Positions 1-5,173 are shown, numbered from the stretch's first letter. The stretch: DNA of 5,173 nt from Candidatus Melainabacteria bacterium (GCA_016209785.1 JACQVM010000268.1:1-5173); one strand, 5' to 3'. Notes: generated from the letters alone by a model not told the origin. A program made the numbers and translations.

Positions 1-200
1 GAATGGAGCTGCTGATGTTCTTGCACAACCAAGAGGCGCTGACAATTAAAGAGCTGTCTAGGCACCTAGACAGAAACTACAGCAACGTACATGAGGACGT
101 GCAGTTGCTATTACGTTTGGGACTACTGGAAAAGGATGAAGACAGCAAGGTATTTGTACCGTGGGATGAACTCAATATTTCCCTTTCTCTTGCAGCATGA
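1..200 (+). CDS. Partial winged-helix DNA-binding protein, HVO_A0114-like (C-terminal end)
   Basis: This is the 3' end of a gene that enters from the left edge; 65 residues from the first visible Met (base 3) to a TGA at 198-200 can be read. The residues form one winged helix-turn-helix: a helix (MELLMFLHNQ), the helix-turn-helix core LTIKELSRHLDRNYSNVHEDV, a helix LQLLLRLGLLEKDE and a wing ending FVPWDELNISLSLAA. The pattern of ELSRHLDRNYSNVHEDV, then LGLLEKDED, then VPWDE is typical of the HVO_A0114 family of putative DNA-binding proteins, often annotated as antitoxins or transcriptional regulators. Family members are usually around 100-130 residues and the visible Met falls inside the first helix, so the true start is probably upstream of the window. 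Any partner toxin gene would also lie to the left and cannot be seen. The family call is from motif memory; binding to DNA is inferred from the fold. Confidence 0.72.
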   Translation, partial: MELLMFLHNQEALTIKELSRHLDRNYSNVHEDVQLLLRLGLLEKDEDSKVFVPWDELNISLSLAA

Positions 201-262
201 GTACGTAGCATGATTTTCAGCAAATCCGGTGCCTGACTGCCCAGTTAACGAGAGTTTTGACG

Positions 263-303
263 ACCGGTTTGGCCAACTTCCTGCCAGAGTTGGATTGACC
301 GGT
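263..303. repeat. Two-part inverted repeat between convergent genes, possible bidirectional terminator
   Basis: Outer arms ACCGGT at 263-268 and 298-303 and inner arms CCAACT (273-278) and AGTTGG (288-293) are fully complementary. They are separated by a 4x4 internal loop and close a 9-base apical loop. The element lies between the end of the HTH gene (200) and the end of ispG (361), where transcripts from both sides converge, so a terminator or transcript-end stabilising hairpin is plausible. There is no T run directly after it on either strand, so it is not a textbook intrinsic terminator. A separate six-base A run at 345-350 (T run on the minus strand) sits just after the ispG stop, without a good stem before it. 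Confidence 0.4.
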
Positions 304-360
304 GCCCCTGTAGAACAATTTGCCGAGGAATACCGGAGCGAGCGAAAAAATGTCACTGAT

Positions 361-1638
361 TCACAAACTTGTTACAGCCTTGGTGCCCAATACTCTACCG
401 CGCTCGTTTGTTGTGTGAGCAGTACTGCCAAAGCGGTGGGCAACATAACTGTTTAGAAGAGTAATGAAATCTTGGGTAAGTTGGTTGCCTTCAAGTGTGG
501 TGACATGCTTCCCGTCTATATATACAGGTGCCCTTTGGTCCTCGCCACTGCCTGGCAAGGAGATACCGATATCGGCGTATTTTGATTCGCCTGGTCCGTT
601 TACGATGCACCCCATAACGGCTACCTTTAGCTGCTCTACTCCAGGAAACTGCCTTTGCCAAATGGGACTTTGCTTGTCTAAGTAATCTTGGATTTCTGTA
701 GCCATTTCTTGAAACAATGAGCTTGTGGTTCTGCCGCAGCCAGGACAGGACGTAACCTGGGGTGTAAATGATCTAAGCTTCAGAGACTGTAAGATTTGTT
801 GACACACTTTTACTTCTTCAGTTCTATTGACACCAGGGGTTGGTGTAAGACTGACACGTATAGTGTCACCTATGCCTTCAAGCAAAAGAGGTGACAGAGC
901 TGCAGTAGAGGAGACAATTCCTTTCATGGATAATCCAGCTTCTGTAAGCCCAAGATGAAGTGCATAATCGCAACTTGTTGCCAGTTGCCGATAGACATTT
1001 ATAAGATCAGGCACTTCGGATACCTTAGCACTTAAAACAATGTGATCATGAGGTAGCCCATACTTTTCTGCCATTTGTGCTGATTGGAGAGCACTGGACA
1101 CAATGGCTTCTATGAGAACTTGGTGGTTATCGAGAGGAGCTTTGCGTTGGGAGTTTTCATCCATCATTTGGGCAAGCAGCTCTTGGTCAAGTGAGCCCCA
1201 GTTGACACCTATGCGTACAGGCTTGTCATACTGCAGGGCTATCTCAATCATTTTGTGGAAGTTTTCATCGTGCCTGTCACCGCGACCTACGTTGCCAGGG
1301 TTAATGCGGTACTTGGCCAGGTGTTTAGCACAGTCAGGATAATCACTTAGAAGGAGATGCCCGTTGTAATGGAAATCTCCAACCACCGGTACCGACGCGC
1401 CATGCTTTTCCAGCTCAGCCACAATCTTTGGAACTGCCTTAGCTGCTTCCCTCGTATTAACTGTAACGCGTACAATTTCAGAGCCAGATTCCCATAGCTG
1501 TCTAACTTGTTGGGCAGTTGCAAGGACATCTTCTGTTGGTGTGTTAGTCATTGACTGCACCAGCACAGGATGTCCTCCGCCAATGAATTTATCACCAACT
1601 CTTACACGAGTAGATTTACGTCTTATCGCAGTGGTCAT
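361..1638 (-). CDS. ispG: 4-hydroxy-3-methylbut-2-en-1-yl diphosphate synthase (IspG/GcpE)
   Basis: IspG is the cytosolic [4Fe-4S] enzyme that reductively opens 2-C-methyl-D-erythritol 2,4-cyclodiphosphate to (E)-4-hydroxy-3-methylbut-2-enyl diphosphate, the penultimate step of the MEP isoprenoid pathway, using reduced flavodoxin or ferredoxin. Counting from the ATG at 1638 (425 residues), the TIM-barrel part carries QSMTNT (28-33), VGDFHYNG (86-93), [10 protein letters not shown] (109-118), [10 protein letters not shown] (142-151), HLGLTEAG (228-235) and [12 protein letters not shown] (255-266). The C-terminal iron-sulfur domain has SCPGCGRT with cluster cysteines C298 and C301, and GCIVNGPGE with C344 and E351. 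All catalytic residues are present. It is about 50 residues longer than the 372-residue E. coli enzyme, matching the long alpha/betaproteobacterial form. An in-frame GTG at 1704 would add 22 residues ([12 protein letters not shown]...); the ATG is preferred because family homology begins just after it and a GAGA stretch lies at a suitable distance upstream. It follows the RadC-like gene with 69 bases between them and is probably co-transcribed. The last ~20 residues extend past the usual family end. Confidence 0.96.
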   Translation of the reverse strand: MTTAIRRKSTRVRVGDKFIGGGHPVLVQSMTNTPTEDVLATAQQVRQLWESGSEIVRVTVNTREAAKAVPKIVAELEKHGASVPVVGDFHYNGHLLLSDYPDCAKHLAKYRINPGNVGRGDRHDENFHKMIEIALQYDKPVRIGVNWGSLDQELLAQMMDENSQRKAPLDNHQVLIEAIVSSALQSAQMAEKYGLPHDHIVLSAKVSEVPDLINVYRQLATSCDYALHLGLTEAGLSMKGIVSSTAALSPLLLEGIGDTIRVSLTPTPGVNRTEEVKVCQQILQSLKLRSFTPQVTSCPGCGRTTSSLFQEMATEIQDYLDKQSPIWQRQFPGVEQLKVAVMGCIVNGPGESKYADIGISLPGSGEDQRAPVYIDGKHVTTLEGNQLTQDFITLLNSYVAHRFGSTAHTTNERGRVLGTKAVTSL

Positions 1639-1707
1639 AAGATATCTCGTTAGGTGATGTTTAATGCTGGGAATTGATGCCAGGTCAATCAATAAAGATA
1701 GCACAGG

Positions 1708-2196
1708 TTAGTTGCTCCATAGCTCTGGGTGGTTTTCTCGGAGACTATAGACATCTTGGTTGGGACTAATGATAAGGTGATCAAGGACACTGATACCAAG
1801 GAGCTTTCCAGATTCGATTAGTTGACGTGTTGTCCTTAAGTCTTCCAGGCTGGGCAGGACCTGAGAAAGAGAGGGATGATTATGGCAAACAACTATAGCG
1901 TAGCTATTTGAGAGGATGGCAGCCTTAAACACCTCCCTAGGATGCACAAGGCTTGATGATAGGCTCCCATGAGAAACCTCGTGTATGCCTAAGACCTCGT
2001 TTTGAACATTTAGATGTAAGGTAACAAAGTGCTCTTCGGTAGCATAGCGCAGTGGTTCAAGGAGATTTTCAGCGTCCTCAGGTGAATTTAATTGGCAAAG
2101 TTTGTGAGGAAGGAGATTTTCATATACCAAATAAAGTTGTATTTGGGGAACAGTGTATTGCAACTTTTTTGCGAAAGCTTTGGTGGACGTGGGCAT
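1708..2196 (-). CDS. RadC-like JAB/MPN domain protein, short form
   Basis: This is a 162-residue protein of the RadC/UPF0758 JAB (JAMM) group. The MPN domain fills roughly residues 40-150: HFVTLHLNVQNEVLGIHEVSHGSLSSS, then LVHPREVFKAAILSNSYAIVV, then CHNHPS and LGISVLDHLIIS. JAMM zinc-site candidates are E73, H105, H107, S116 and D119. The first ~40 residues do not show the helix-hairpin-helix region of full-length RadC (about 220 residues), so this is a short, MPN-only form like those often found on mobile or accessory DNA. Compared with the family pattern HNH-x7-S-x2-D, eight residues (PSLSQVLP) lie between H107 and S116, and the usual Gly after HNHPS is missing. RadC proteins were named for a repair phenotype but their biochemical role is uncertain; peptidase activity is not established. 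The start is well fixed by GGAGGA seven bases upstream of the ATG. It ends just ahead of ispG on the same strand. Confidence 0.88.
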   Translation of the reverse strand: MPTSTKAFAKKLQYTVPQIQLYLVYENLLPHKLCQLNSPEDAENLLEPLRYATEEHFVTLHLNVQNEVLGIHEVSHGSLSSSLVHPREVFKAAILSNSYAIVVCHNHPSLSQVLPSLEDLRTTRQLIESGKLLGISVLDHLIISPNQDVYSLRENHPELWSN

Positions 2197-2203
2197 GACT
2201 CTG

Positions 2204-2209
2204 TCCTCC
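2204..2209 (-). promoter_or_regulatory. Ribosome binding site of the RadC-like gene
   Basis: On the minus strand GGAGGA stands seven bases before the ATG at 2196, a near-perfect Shine-Dalgarno match that settles the start of the RadC-like gene. It is much stronger than the weak GAGA stretch before ispG. Confidence 0.75.
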
Positions 2210-2247
2210 AGTGTGTCTAGACTGCTTAAATGGTCTGCGCTTATGTG

Positions 2248-2278
2248 TATTTACGATGGCAGTGCCAGGAAAGTTCAA
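2248..2278 (-). promoter_or_regulatory. Weak candidate promoter for the radC-like/ispG unit
   Basis: Read on the minus strand, TTGAAC (2278-2273) resembles a -35 box and TAAATA (2253-2248) a poor -10 box, 19 bases apart and about 50 bases before the RadC-like start. Spacing and -10 match are both sub-optimal, so this is only a candidate; it is listed because no better sigma70-like pair was seen between the start codon and the palindrome at 2283-2297. Confidence 0.2.
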
Positions 2279-2282
2279 AGAG

Positions 2283-2297
2283 TTACAAAACTTGTAA
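2283..2297. promoter_or_regulatory. Palindrome TTACAA-N3-TTGTAA, operator-like
   Basis: The arms TTACAA and TTGTAA are perfectly complementary around a three-base centre (AAC). The site lies 86 bases upstream of the RadC-like start codon and just upstream of the candidate promoter. Size and symmetry fit a binding site for a dimeric helix-turn-helix regulator; which regulator is unknown. Function is inferred from position and symmetry only. Confidence 0.35.
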
Positions 2298-2654
2298 ATT
2301 GAATGAGACGGTGCAGATCATTCACTCATCTGGATATCGGTAATGTTGGCCCCCCGGTAATTAGGACTCCAGAGTATTGGTACATCTTTAGGAGAATGGT
2401 ATCAACCATCTAGCGACTTCCAGATCGTGTCATTATCCAATTTCCATTGAGGCCATCAAATCTCCCGCTTCTTGCATCCCTCTGCTTAAAGGTGCCTGAC
2501 AGTGTCTTTCGTGTCCGTCCGAACAATCATGTAGTAGTCGACAGGGCTGACTTGTGGTTTATTGATCAATGATGATCAGGTAGGTGTGCTTTAAGTCCGA
2601 CATATGAACGAGGGAAGGCATGACTGGAATGCCAAGGGAGTTTACCCCGATGAC

Positions 2655-2778
2655 CAGCCTGCCTTAGGCGTTTGTGCGTCTGCCGTGCTTCAGAAACCCA
2701 GTTAGGCAAGACGGGAGAGTGCAGCCAGTATCTTACAGCTGTCAGCTCCCCGTTGGCAGGCAGACTTTAGGAAGGCTG
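2655..2778. ncRNA. Candidate structured RNA element (nested complementary arms)
   Basis: Three sets of arms are nested in order: CAGCCT (2655-2660) with AGGCTG (2773-2778), GTCTGCC (2678-2684) with GGCAGAC (2759-2765), and ACGGGAG (2711-2717) with CTCCCCGT (2746-2753, one bulged C). Inside the last, GCAGC (2721-2725) can pair with GCTGT (2738-2742, one G-U), leaving a symmetric 3x3 internal loop and a 12-base apical loop. An alternative pairing, CCTGCC (2659-2664) with GGCAGG (2755-2760), competes with the middle stem. The stretches between the stems are long and unpaired, and the pattern matches no RNA family I can name. Strand and ends are unknown. It could be chance, since short arms occur readily over 124 bases. 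Confidence 0.25.
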
Positions 2779-2851
2779 CTTAAGGGCAATTAAACTAGAT
2801 GCAACTTGTTATAGGTTTAACAGTACTAAGTTATCCCGCTGCCAATAGTTC

Positions 2852-2921
2852 AGTTTGTCGCATTTGTGCAAAAGTTGATATTAGGGTTTCCCTAATGCAT
2901 GGCGGCTAACTTCGACAAACT
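2852..2921. repeat. Nested inverted repeats with a 17-base perfect palindrome at the core
   Basis: The outer arms AGTTTGTCG (2852-2860) and CGACAAACT (2913-2921) are a perfect nine-base match. AAGTT (2872-2876) pairs with AACTT (2908-2912) directly inside the right arm, and the core is ATTAGGG-TTT-CCCTAAT (2880-2896), seven-base arms around three bases. The whole sits 235-304 bases upstream of the surface-protein start. The core alone would suit a dimeric regulator site; the nested order also allows a folded RNA leader or a recombination-type folded site. No following T run was seen, so a terminator is unlikely. Confidence 0.45.
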
Positions 2922-3126
2922 TAATACGCTTCGTTCAGTAATCGAGGCGCAAAATTTATCTTATTGCGGCTTTTCCACCAACGCTATTTCAATAAGACAG
3001 TCATAAACGAAAGTCATTAAGCTGCTGTACTCAAAACCAGAGTCCAGCAGTGCGGGATTGGGGAGGAGAGAGAAGAACTACCTTTTACTGAACATTATAG
3101 AGTCGTGTAACGCGAGATCGTTGTTG

Positions 3127-3144
3127 CATGGTTATGAAACCATG
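3127..3144. promoter_or_regulatory. Perfect hairpin directly upstream of the surface-protein RBS
   Basis: CATGGTT (3127-3133) and AACCATG (3138-3144) are complementary around a four-base loop ATGA. The right arm ends where the purine-rich ribosome binding stretch GAGGGAG (3144-3150) begins, so in the mRNA the stem would abut the ribosome landing site. It could act as a translation-control or mRNA-stability hairpin, or as a DNA operator. The role is inferred from position. Confidence 0.4.
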
Positions 3145-3150
3145 AGGGAG
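3144..3150 (+). promoter_or_regulatory. Ribosome binding site of the large surface protein
   Basis: GAGGGAG ends five bases before the ATG at 3156, a good Shine-Dalgarno position. An in-frame TGA at 3135-3137 rules out any start further upstream, so this site and the ATG at 3156 fix the start of the gene. Confidence 0.7.
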
Positions 3151-3155
3151 AGATT

Positions 3156-3233
3156 ATGCGATCACATCGTGCCGGGTTCATGTCGGAATGTTTACTAGCT
3201 TCGTTTTTGGTTGCAACCTATCCAGTGTTGGCG
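3156..3233 (+). other. Sec-type signal peptide of the surface protein
   Basis: These 26 codons encode Arg2, His4 and Arg5, then a hydrophobic run from C12 to A26 ending V-L-A, which fits a signal peptidase I site before H27. Cys12 lies at the start of the hydrophobic run, not at its end, so a lipoprotein box is not evident. The one acidic residue (E11) before the hydrophobic core is slightly unusual. Confidence 0.7.
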
Positions 3234-5173
3234 CACGAAGCGACAGTTTCAGAGGCTGGAGGCGCCAGCGGTGTCTGTACTGACCATACTCATATAGACG
3301 CTGATGCTTTAGGATCTACCAATAATTTATCTGTTTCTTCTGGAACAACAGCTGTAATCGATTTCAGCAATTCCTCTAATATATCAGTGACTGGTGATTT
3401 CGTTAATGCTGGAGCTGTTTATTTTGTGTCAGGAAATACCGAACATCTAGAGGGAACACTCTCGGCCCAGAACATCACCAATCAGTACGGCGGCTTGCTA
3501 ACCTCGGTTCTTCCAGAGGGTGGATTGTGCGGGCACGACCATCTCATTCCAGGATTCAGCATGGGACTGGACGCTGTGAACAACATCATAAACAGTGGTT
3601 CTATCATAAGCGCGGGGAATTTGACTGTTAGTGCAGGAGGAAGCATATCGAATATTCTGCCACCAAACATGGATGCAATGCAATCGATACAATCTCCGCT
3701 CATGCAAGCGCTGAATAATGTCAACCTGAATGTTTCAATGCTTAACAACGTTGGCACAATAGAAGCTATTAGAAAGAACATAAACATAACTTCTACCCAA
3801 TTTTGGAGTGAGATGAATAATATCAATGGCCAGATAAAGGCTCTTAACGGAGCGATTAATATTCATGAATTGAACGAGGAAATGTACTCATGGTGGTATC
3901 CATTTTTGATATATGGGGGCGATCTGCTTTCCCGAGAGTTTAACAGCACATCCAAGATGCGCATACTCGATGTCAATGTGTGCAAGCTTACAGGGCTTGT
4001 TAATGTGACCGGATTAGGCGCGAGCGTTGTCGCGGCGACGCCAGATTTGAAAATAAATTCTTTTACTATTAGCGTGCCACCAGAACTTTATCTTGTGTAT
4101 ATGGATCCATTATTTGCAAACTCGGCCGGACACGTAACGTTGTCCGGCGATTTGGTTATGCCCGGAGGTTGGGCTCCATTAGGAATAGTAGCCAGCGGCG
4201 ATATTCGAACCAGTAAAGCTGGCATCAATATTGCTAGCAATGGTAATGAGCTGTTGATGGTGGCCGGAGCACAATTCGAAGCCAAAACCACTGAGTGGGG
4301 TACTTATCTAAACCTCACTGGGGCGTCAGCAACCGGAGGATCAATAATGCTGACCGGGGACTATCCCATAGCATCTTTAAGTACTAGCGCTCTTCCTGAA
4401 AATCAAATGTGGGGGACTGGCGGAACGCTCATGCTAATTGCCTACCACGGCACAGGAGGGGGATACATTTCTCTGCCTTCCAATGTTGCTGTCAACGTGA
4501 CTGCTCGGGATGGAGTAAACCATGGCGATGTAATCATGATAGCCGGGGCGCCGATGGGGACCGCAATCAGCGTTGGAAACATTACTGCTGGTACTAGTTG
4601 GGAAGGTTGGAATGGCAACATAACCTTAGCTGCGGCAACACCGGAGATTCTAGGTGGGAATGCCGACGATGCAGTTCCGACCATGAAAATATATCAGGGA
4701 TTAATTGATAACTTTAGTTGGTGGGCCGTGGGAGAGGTGCAAAACTCTTCAATTTCGACTGGTATGCTGGAAGCCCGCCAAAACATCACGCTCATCTCCG
4801 GTGGCACCATTAATATGGAAGGTGCACTCTCTCACAATGGAAGCGTGAGTGTGACCAGCAGCGCTCCAGATAAGTACTTTTTGGCACCTTGGTGGTACTC
4901 TTGGTATCCGTGGCTTCAGAACTGGACATATTGGGGAGATTACTTCACTCCACTGTGGAGTAGCTCCTTGTGTGGTACATGCCATCATCATGATTCTATT
5001 GAAAGCCAGACTCTTAGTAATATACAAGTCGACAGTACCACAGAAACGTTATCGGCAGAGACCGCAGAAGCAAGTCCAGTTGAGACAGCAGAAGCACCAG
5101 TGCTGACACTGGATAGCAGCAGCGCAGAGGTGACAGTTGCAGAGACCGCAGAAGCAAGTCCAGTTGAGACAGC
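3156..5173 (+). CDS. Large secreted beta-strand-repeat surface protein, partial (3' end outside window)
   Basis: One open frame runs from ATG 3156 to the right edge without a stop: 672 complete codons. It is probably an exported cell-surface or outer-layer protein; its partner and exact role are not recognisable. Residues 1-26 look like a Sec signal peptide: basic start (MRSHR), hydrophobic core CLLASFLVATYPVLA, likely cut after A26 before HEATVS. The mature part is rich in Gly, Ser, Thr, Asn and short beta strands in repeats such as GNLTVSAGGSIS, KNINITS, QNITLISGGTINMEG and NGSVSVTSS, spaced as in right-handed beta-helix, filamentous-haemagglutinin-like proteins. Three stretches are aromatic: residues 243-258 (SWWYPFL), 520-523 (FSWW) and 574-601 (seven Trp). 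Cys/His clusters occur at 41-46 (CTDHTH), 125-129 (CGHDH) and 606-613 (CGTCHHHD). From residue 629 a Thr/Glu/Ala-rich stretch begins to repeat every 28 residues. RBS GAGGGAG supports the start. Adhesin, S-layer or extracellular-matrix functions are possible; the C-terminal anchor or secretion signal is not visible. Confidence 0.85.
   Translation, partial: MRSHRAGFMSECLLASFLVATYPVLAHEATVSEAGGASGVCTDHTHIDADALGSTNNLSVSSGTTAVIDFSNSSNISVTGDFVNAGAVYFVSGNTEHLEGTLSAQNITNQYGGLLTSVLPEGGLCGHDHLIPGFSMGLDAVNNIINSGSIISAGNLTVSAGGSISNILPPNMDAMQSIQSPLMQALNNVNLNVSMLNNVGTIEAIRKNINITSTQFWSEMNNINGQIKALNGAINIHELNEEMYSWWYPFLIYGGDLLSREFNSTSKMRILDVNVCKLTGLVNVTGLGASVVAATPDLKINSFTISVPPELYLVYMDPLFANSAGHVTLSGDLVMPGGWAPLGIVASGDIRTSKAGINIASNGNELLMVAGAQFEAKTTEWGTYLNLTGASATGGSIMLTGDYPIASLSTSALPENQMWGTGGTLMLIAYHGTGGGYISLPSNVAVNVTARDGVNHGDVIMIAGAPMGTAISVGNITAGTSWEGWNGNITLAAATPEILGGNADDAVPTMKIYQGLIDNFSWWAVGEVQNSSISTGMLEARQNITLISGGTINMEGALSHNGSVSVTSSAPDKYFLAPWWYSWYPWLQNWTYWGDYFTPLWSSSLCGTCHHHDSIESQTLSNIQVDSTTETLSAETAEASPVETAEAPVLTLDSSSAEVTVAETAEASPVET
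5055..5173 (+). repeat. 84-base in-frame tandem repeat, start of a Thr/Glu/Ala-rich region
   Basis: Bases 5055-5089 and 5139-5173 are identical over 35 bases, 84 bases (28 codons) apart, and the second copy is cut by the window edge. The encoded unit begins AETAEASPVETAEAP and continues VLTLDSSSAEVTV. Inside the unit ETAEA occurs twice, so a shorter ancestral repeat is likely. Such acidic, Pro/Thr/Ala-containing repeats usually form extended linkers or stalks in surface proteins. Copy number cannot be seen here. Confidence 0.8.

Larger units (their letters stand above)
2197..3155. other. Long intergenic region between divergent genes, no convincing gene
   Basis: This 959-base stretch separates the minus-strand radC-like/ispG unit from the plus-strand surface-protein gene. 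No reading frame of 60 codons or more occurs on either strand, and the short frames present lack good ribosome binding sites. It holds the RadC-like RBS and operator-like palindrome at its left end, small dyads (2396-2409 ATGGT/ACCAT; 2561-2570 ATTGATCAAT), a cluster of nested complementary arms at 2655-2778, TTAAAC/GTTTAA arms at 2790-2820, a second nested dyad at 2852-2921, and a hairpin before the surface-protein RBS. The length and the structure suggest regulatory DNA and possibly an RNA gene, or the worn remains of a former gene or mobile element. No tRNA, rRNA, tmRNA or SRP RNA was recognised. Confidence 0.6.

Noticed and set aside
464..1342. Plus-strand frames opposite ispG
   Set aside because: They are antisense shadows of a fully conserved enzyme gene.
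1639..1704. N-terminal extension of IspG from the GTG at 1704
   Set aside because: The 22 extra residues have no family counterpart, whereas the ATG at 1638 starts right before recognised IspG sequence; a GGAG lies upstream of the GTG, so the longer form is not fully excluded.
2604..2705. 33-codon plus-strand frame starting MNEGRHDWNAKGVYPDDQ
   Set aside because: It has no ribosome binding site, overlaps the arms of the candidate RNA element and resembles no protein I can name; kept as a point for a translated search but not called a gene.
2689..2710. CAGAAACCCAGTTAGGC resembling part of the RNase P RNA 3' conserved region
   Set aside because: The match is loose and the required 5' element (GAGGAAAGTCC) is not found in the right place, so RNase P RNA is not supported.
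2880..2896. TTAGGG telomere-like repeat
   Set aside because: It is one arm of a single palindrome, not a tandem array, and other content is clearly bacterial.
2700..2910. GTTAGGC and GGCTAAC as possible integron attC core sites
   Set aside because: Orientation and consensus do not fit (GGCTAAC breaks the RYYYAAC rule) and there is no cassette or integrase nearby.
3060..3074. Purine-rich GGGGAGGAGAGAG as a ribosome binding site
   Set aside because: No ATG, GTG or TTG follows at a usable distance, so it does not decide a start.
3482..5027. Minus-strand open frames of 67-114 codons beneath the large plus-strand gene
   Set aside because: They lie opposite a continuous 672-codon frame with signal peptide and coherent repeats; their translations show no domain and they are shadows.

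Overview
This is a chromosomal-type bacterial window, most likely from a Gram-negative organism. The best clue is IspG, which is the long form (about 425 residues) typical of alpha- and betaproteobacteria, with [17 protein letters not shown] and NWGSLDQ motifs. The other proteins do not fix the lineage, and no species is claimed.

Layout, left to right. Positions 1-200 (+) hold the C-terminal end of a small winged-helix DNA-binding protein that resembles the HVO_A0114 family of putative antitoxins/regulators. A 160-base gap between convergent genes (201-360) carries a two-part inverted repeat. On the minus strand, a short RadC-like JAMM/MPN protein (2196-1708) is followed by ispG (1638-361), probably as one transcription unit read right to left. 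A 959-base stretch without a convincing gene (2197-3155) separates this unit from a divergent plus-strand gene. It contains several clean palindromes and nested complementary arms. From 3156 to the right edge runs one uninterrupted plus-strand reading frame (672 codons visible, no stop reached). It has a signal peptide, Gly/Ser/Thr/Asn-rich beta-strand repeats of the kind seen in filamentous-haemagglutinin-like surface proteins, aromatic patches, Cys/His clusters and the start of a Thr/Glu/Ala-rich repeat.

How the genes relate. RadC-like and IspG are probably co-transcribed but have no obvious shared function: one is a DNA-repair-associated metalloprotease-fold protein, the other an isoprenoid enzyme. 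The large secreted protein is an independent unit, and the long, palindrome-rich upstream region suggests its own regulation. The most unusual content is in this protein: Cys-His-Asp clusters (CTDHTH, CGHDH, CGTCHHHD), one of which is a CxxCH motif directly after a Trp/Tyr-dense segment. The nested arms in the intergenic region could also mark an unannotated structured RNA. Both are sequence observations with functional meaning inferred only.
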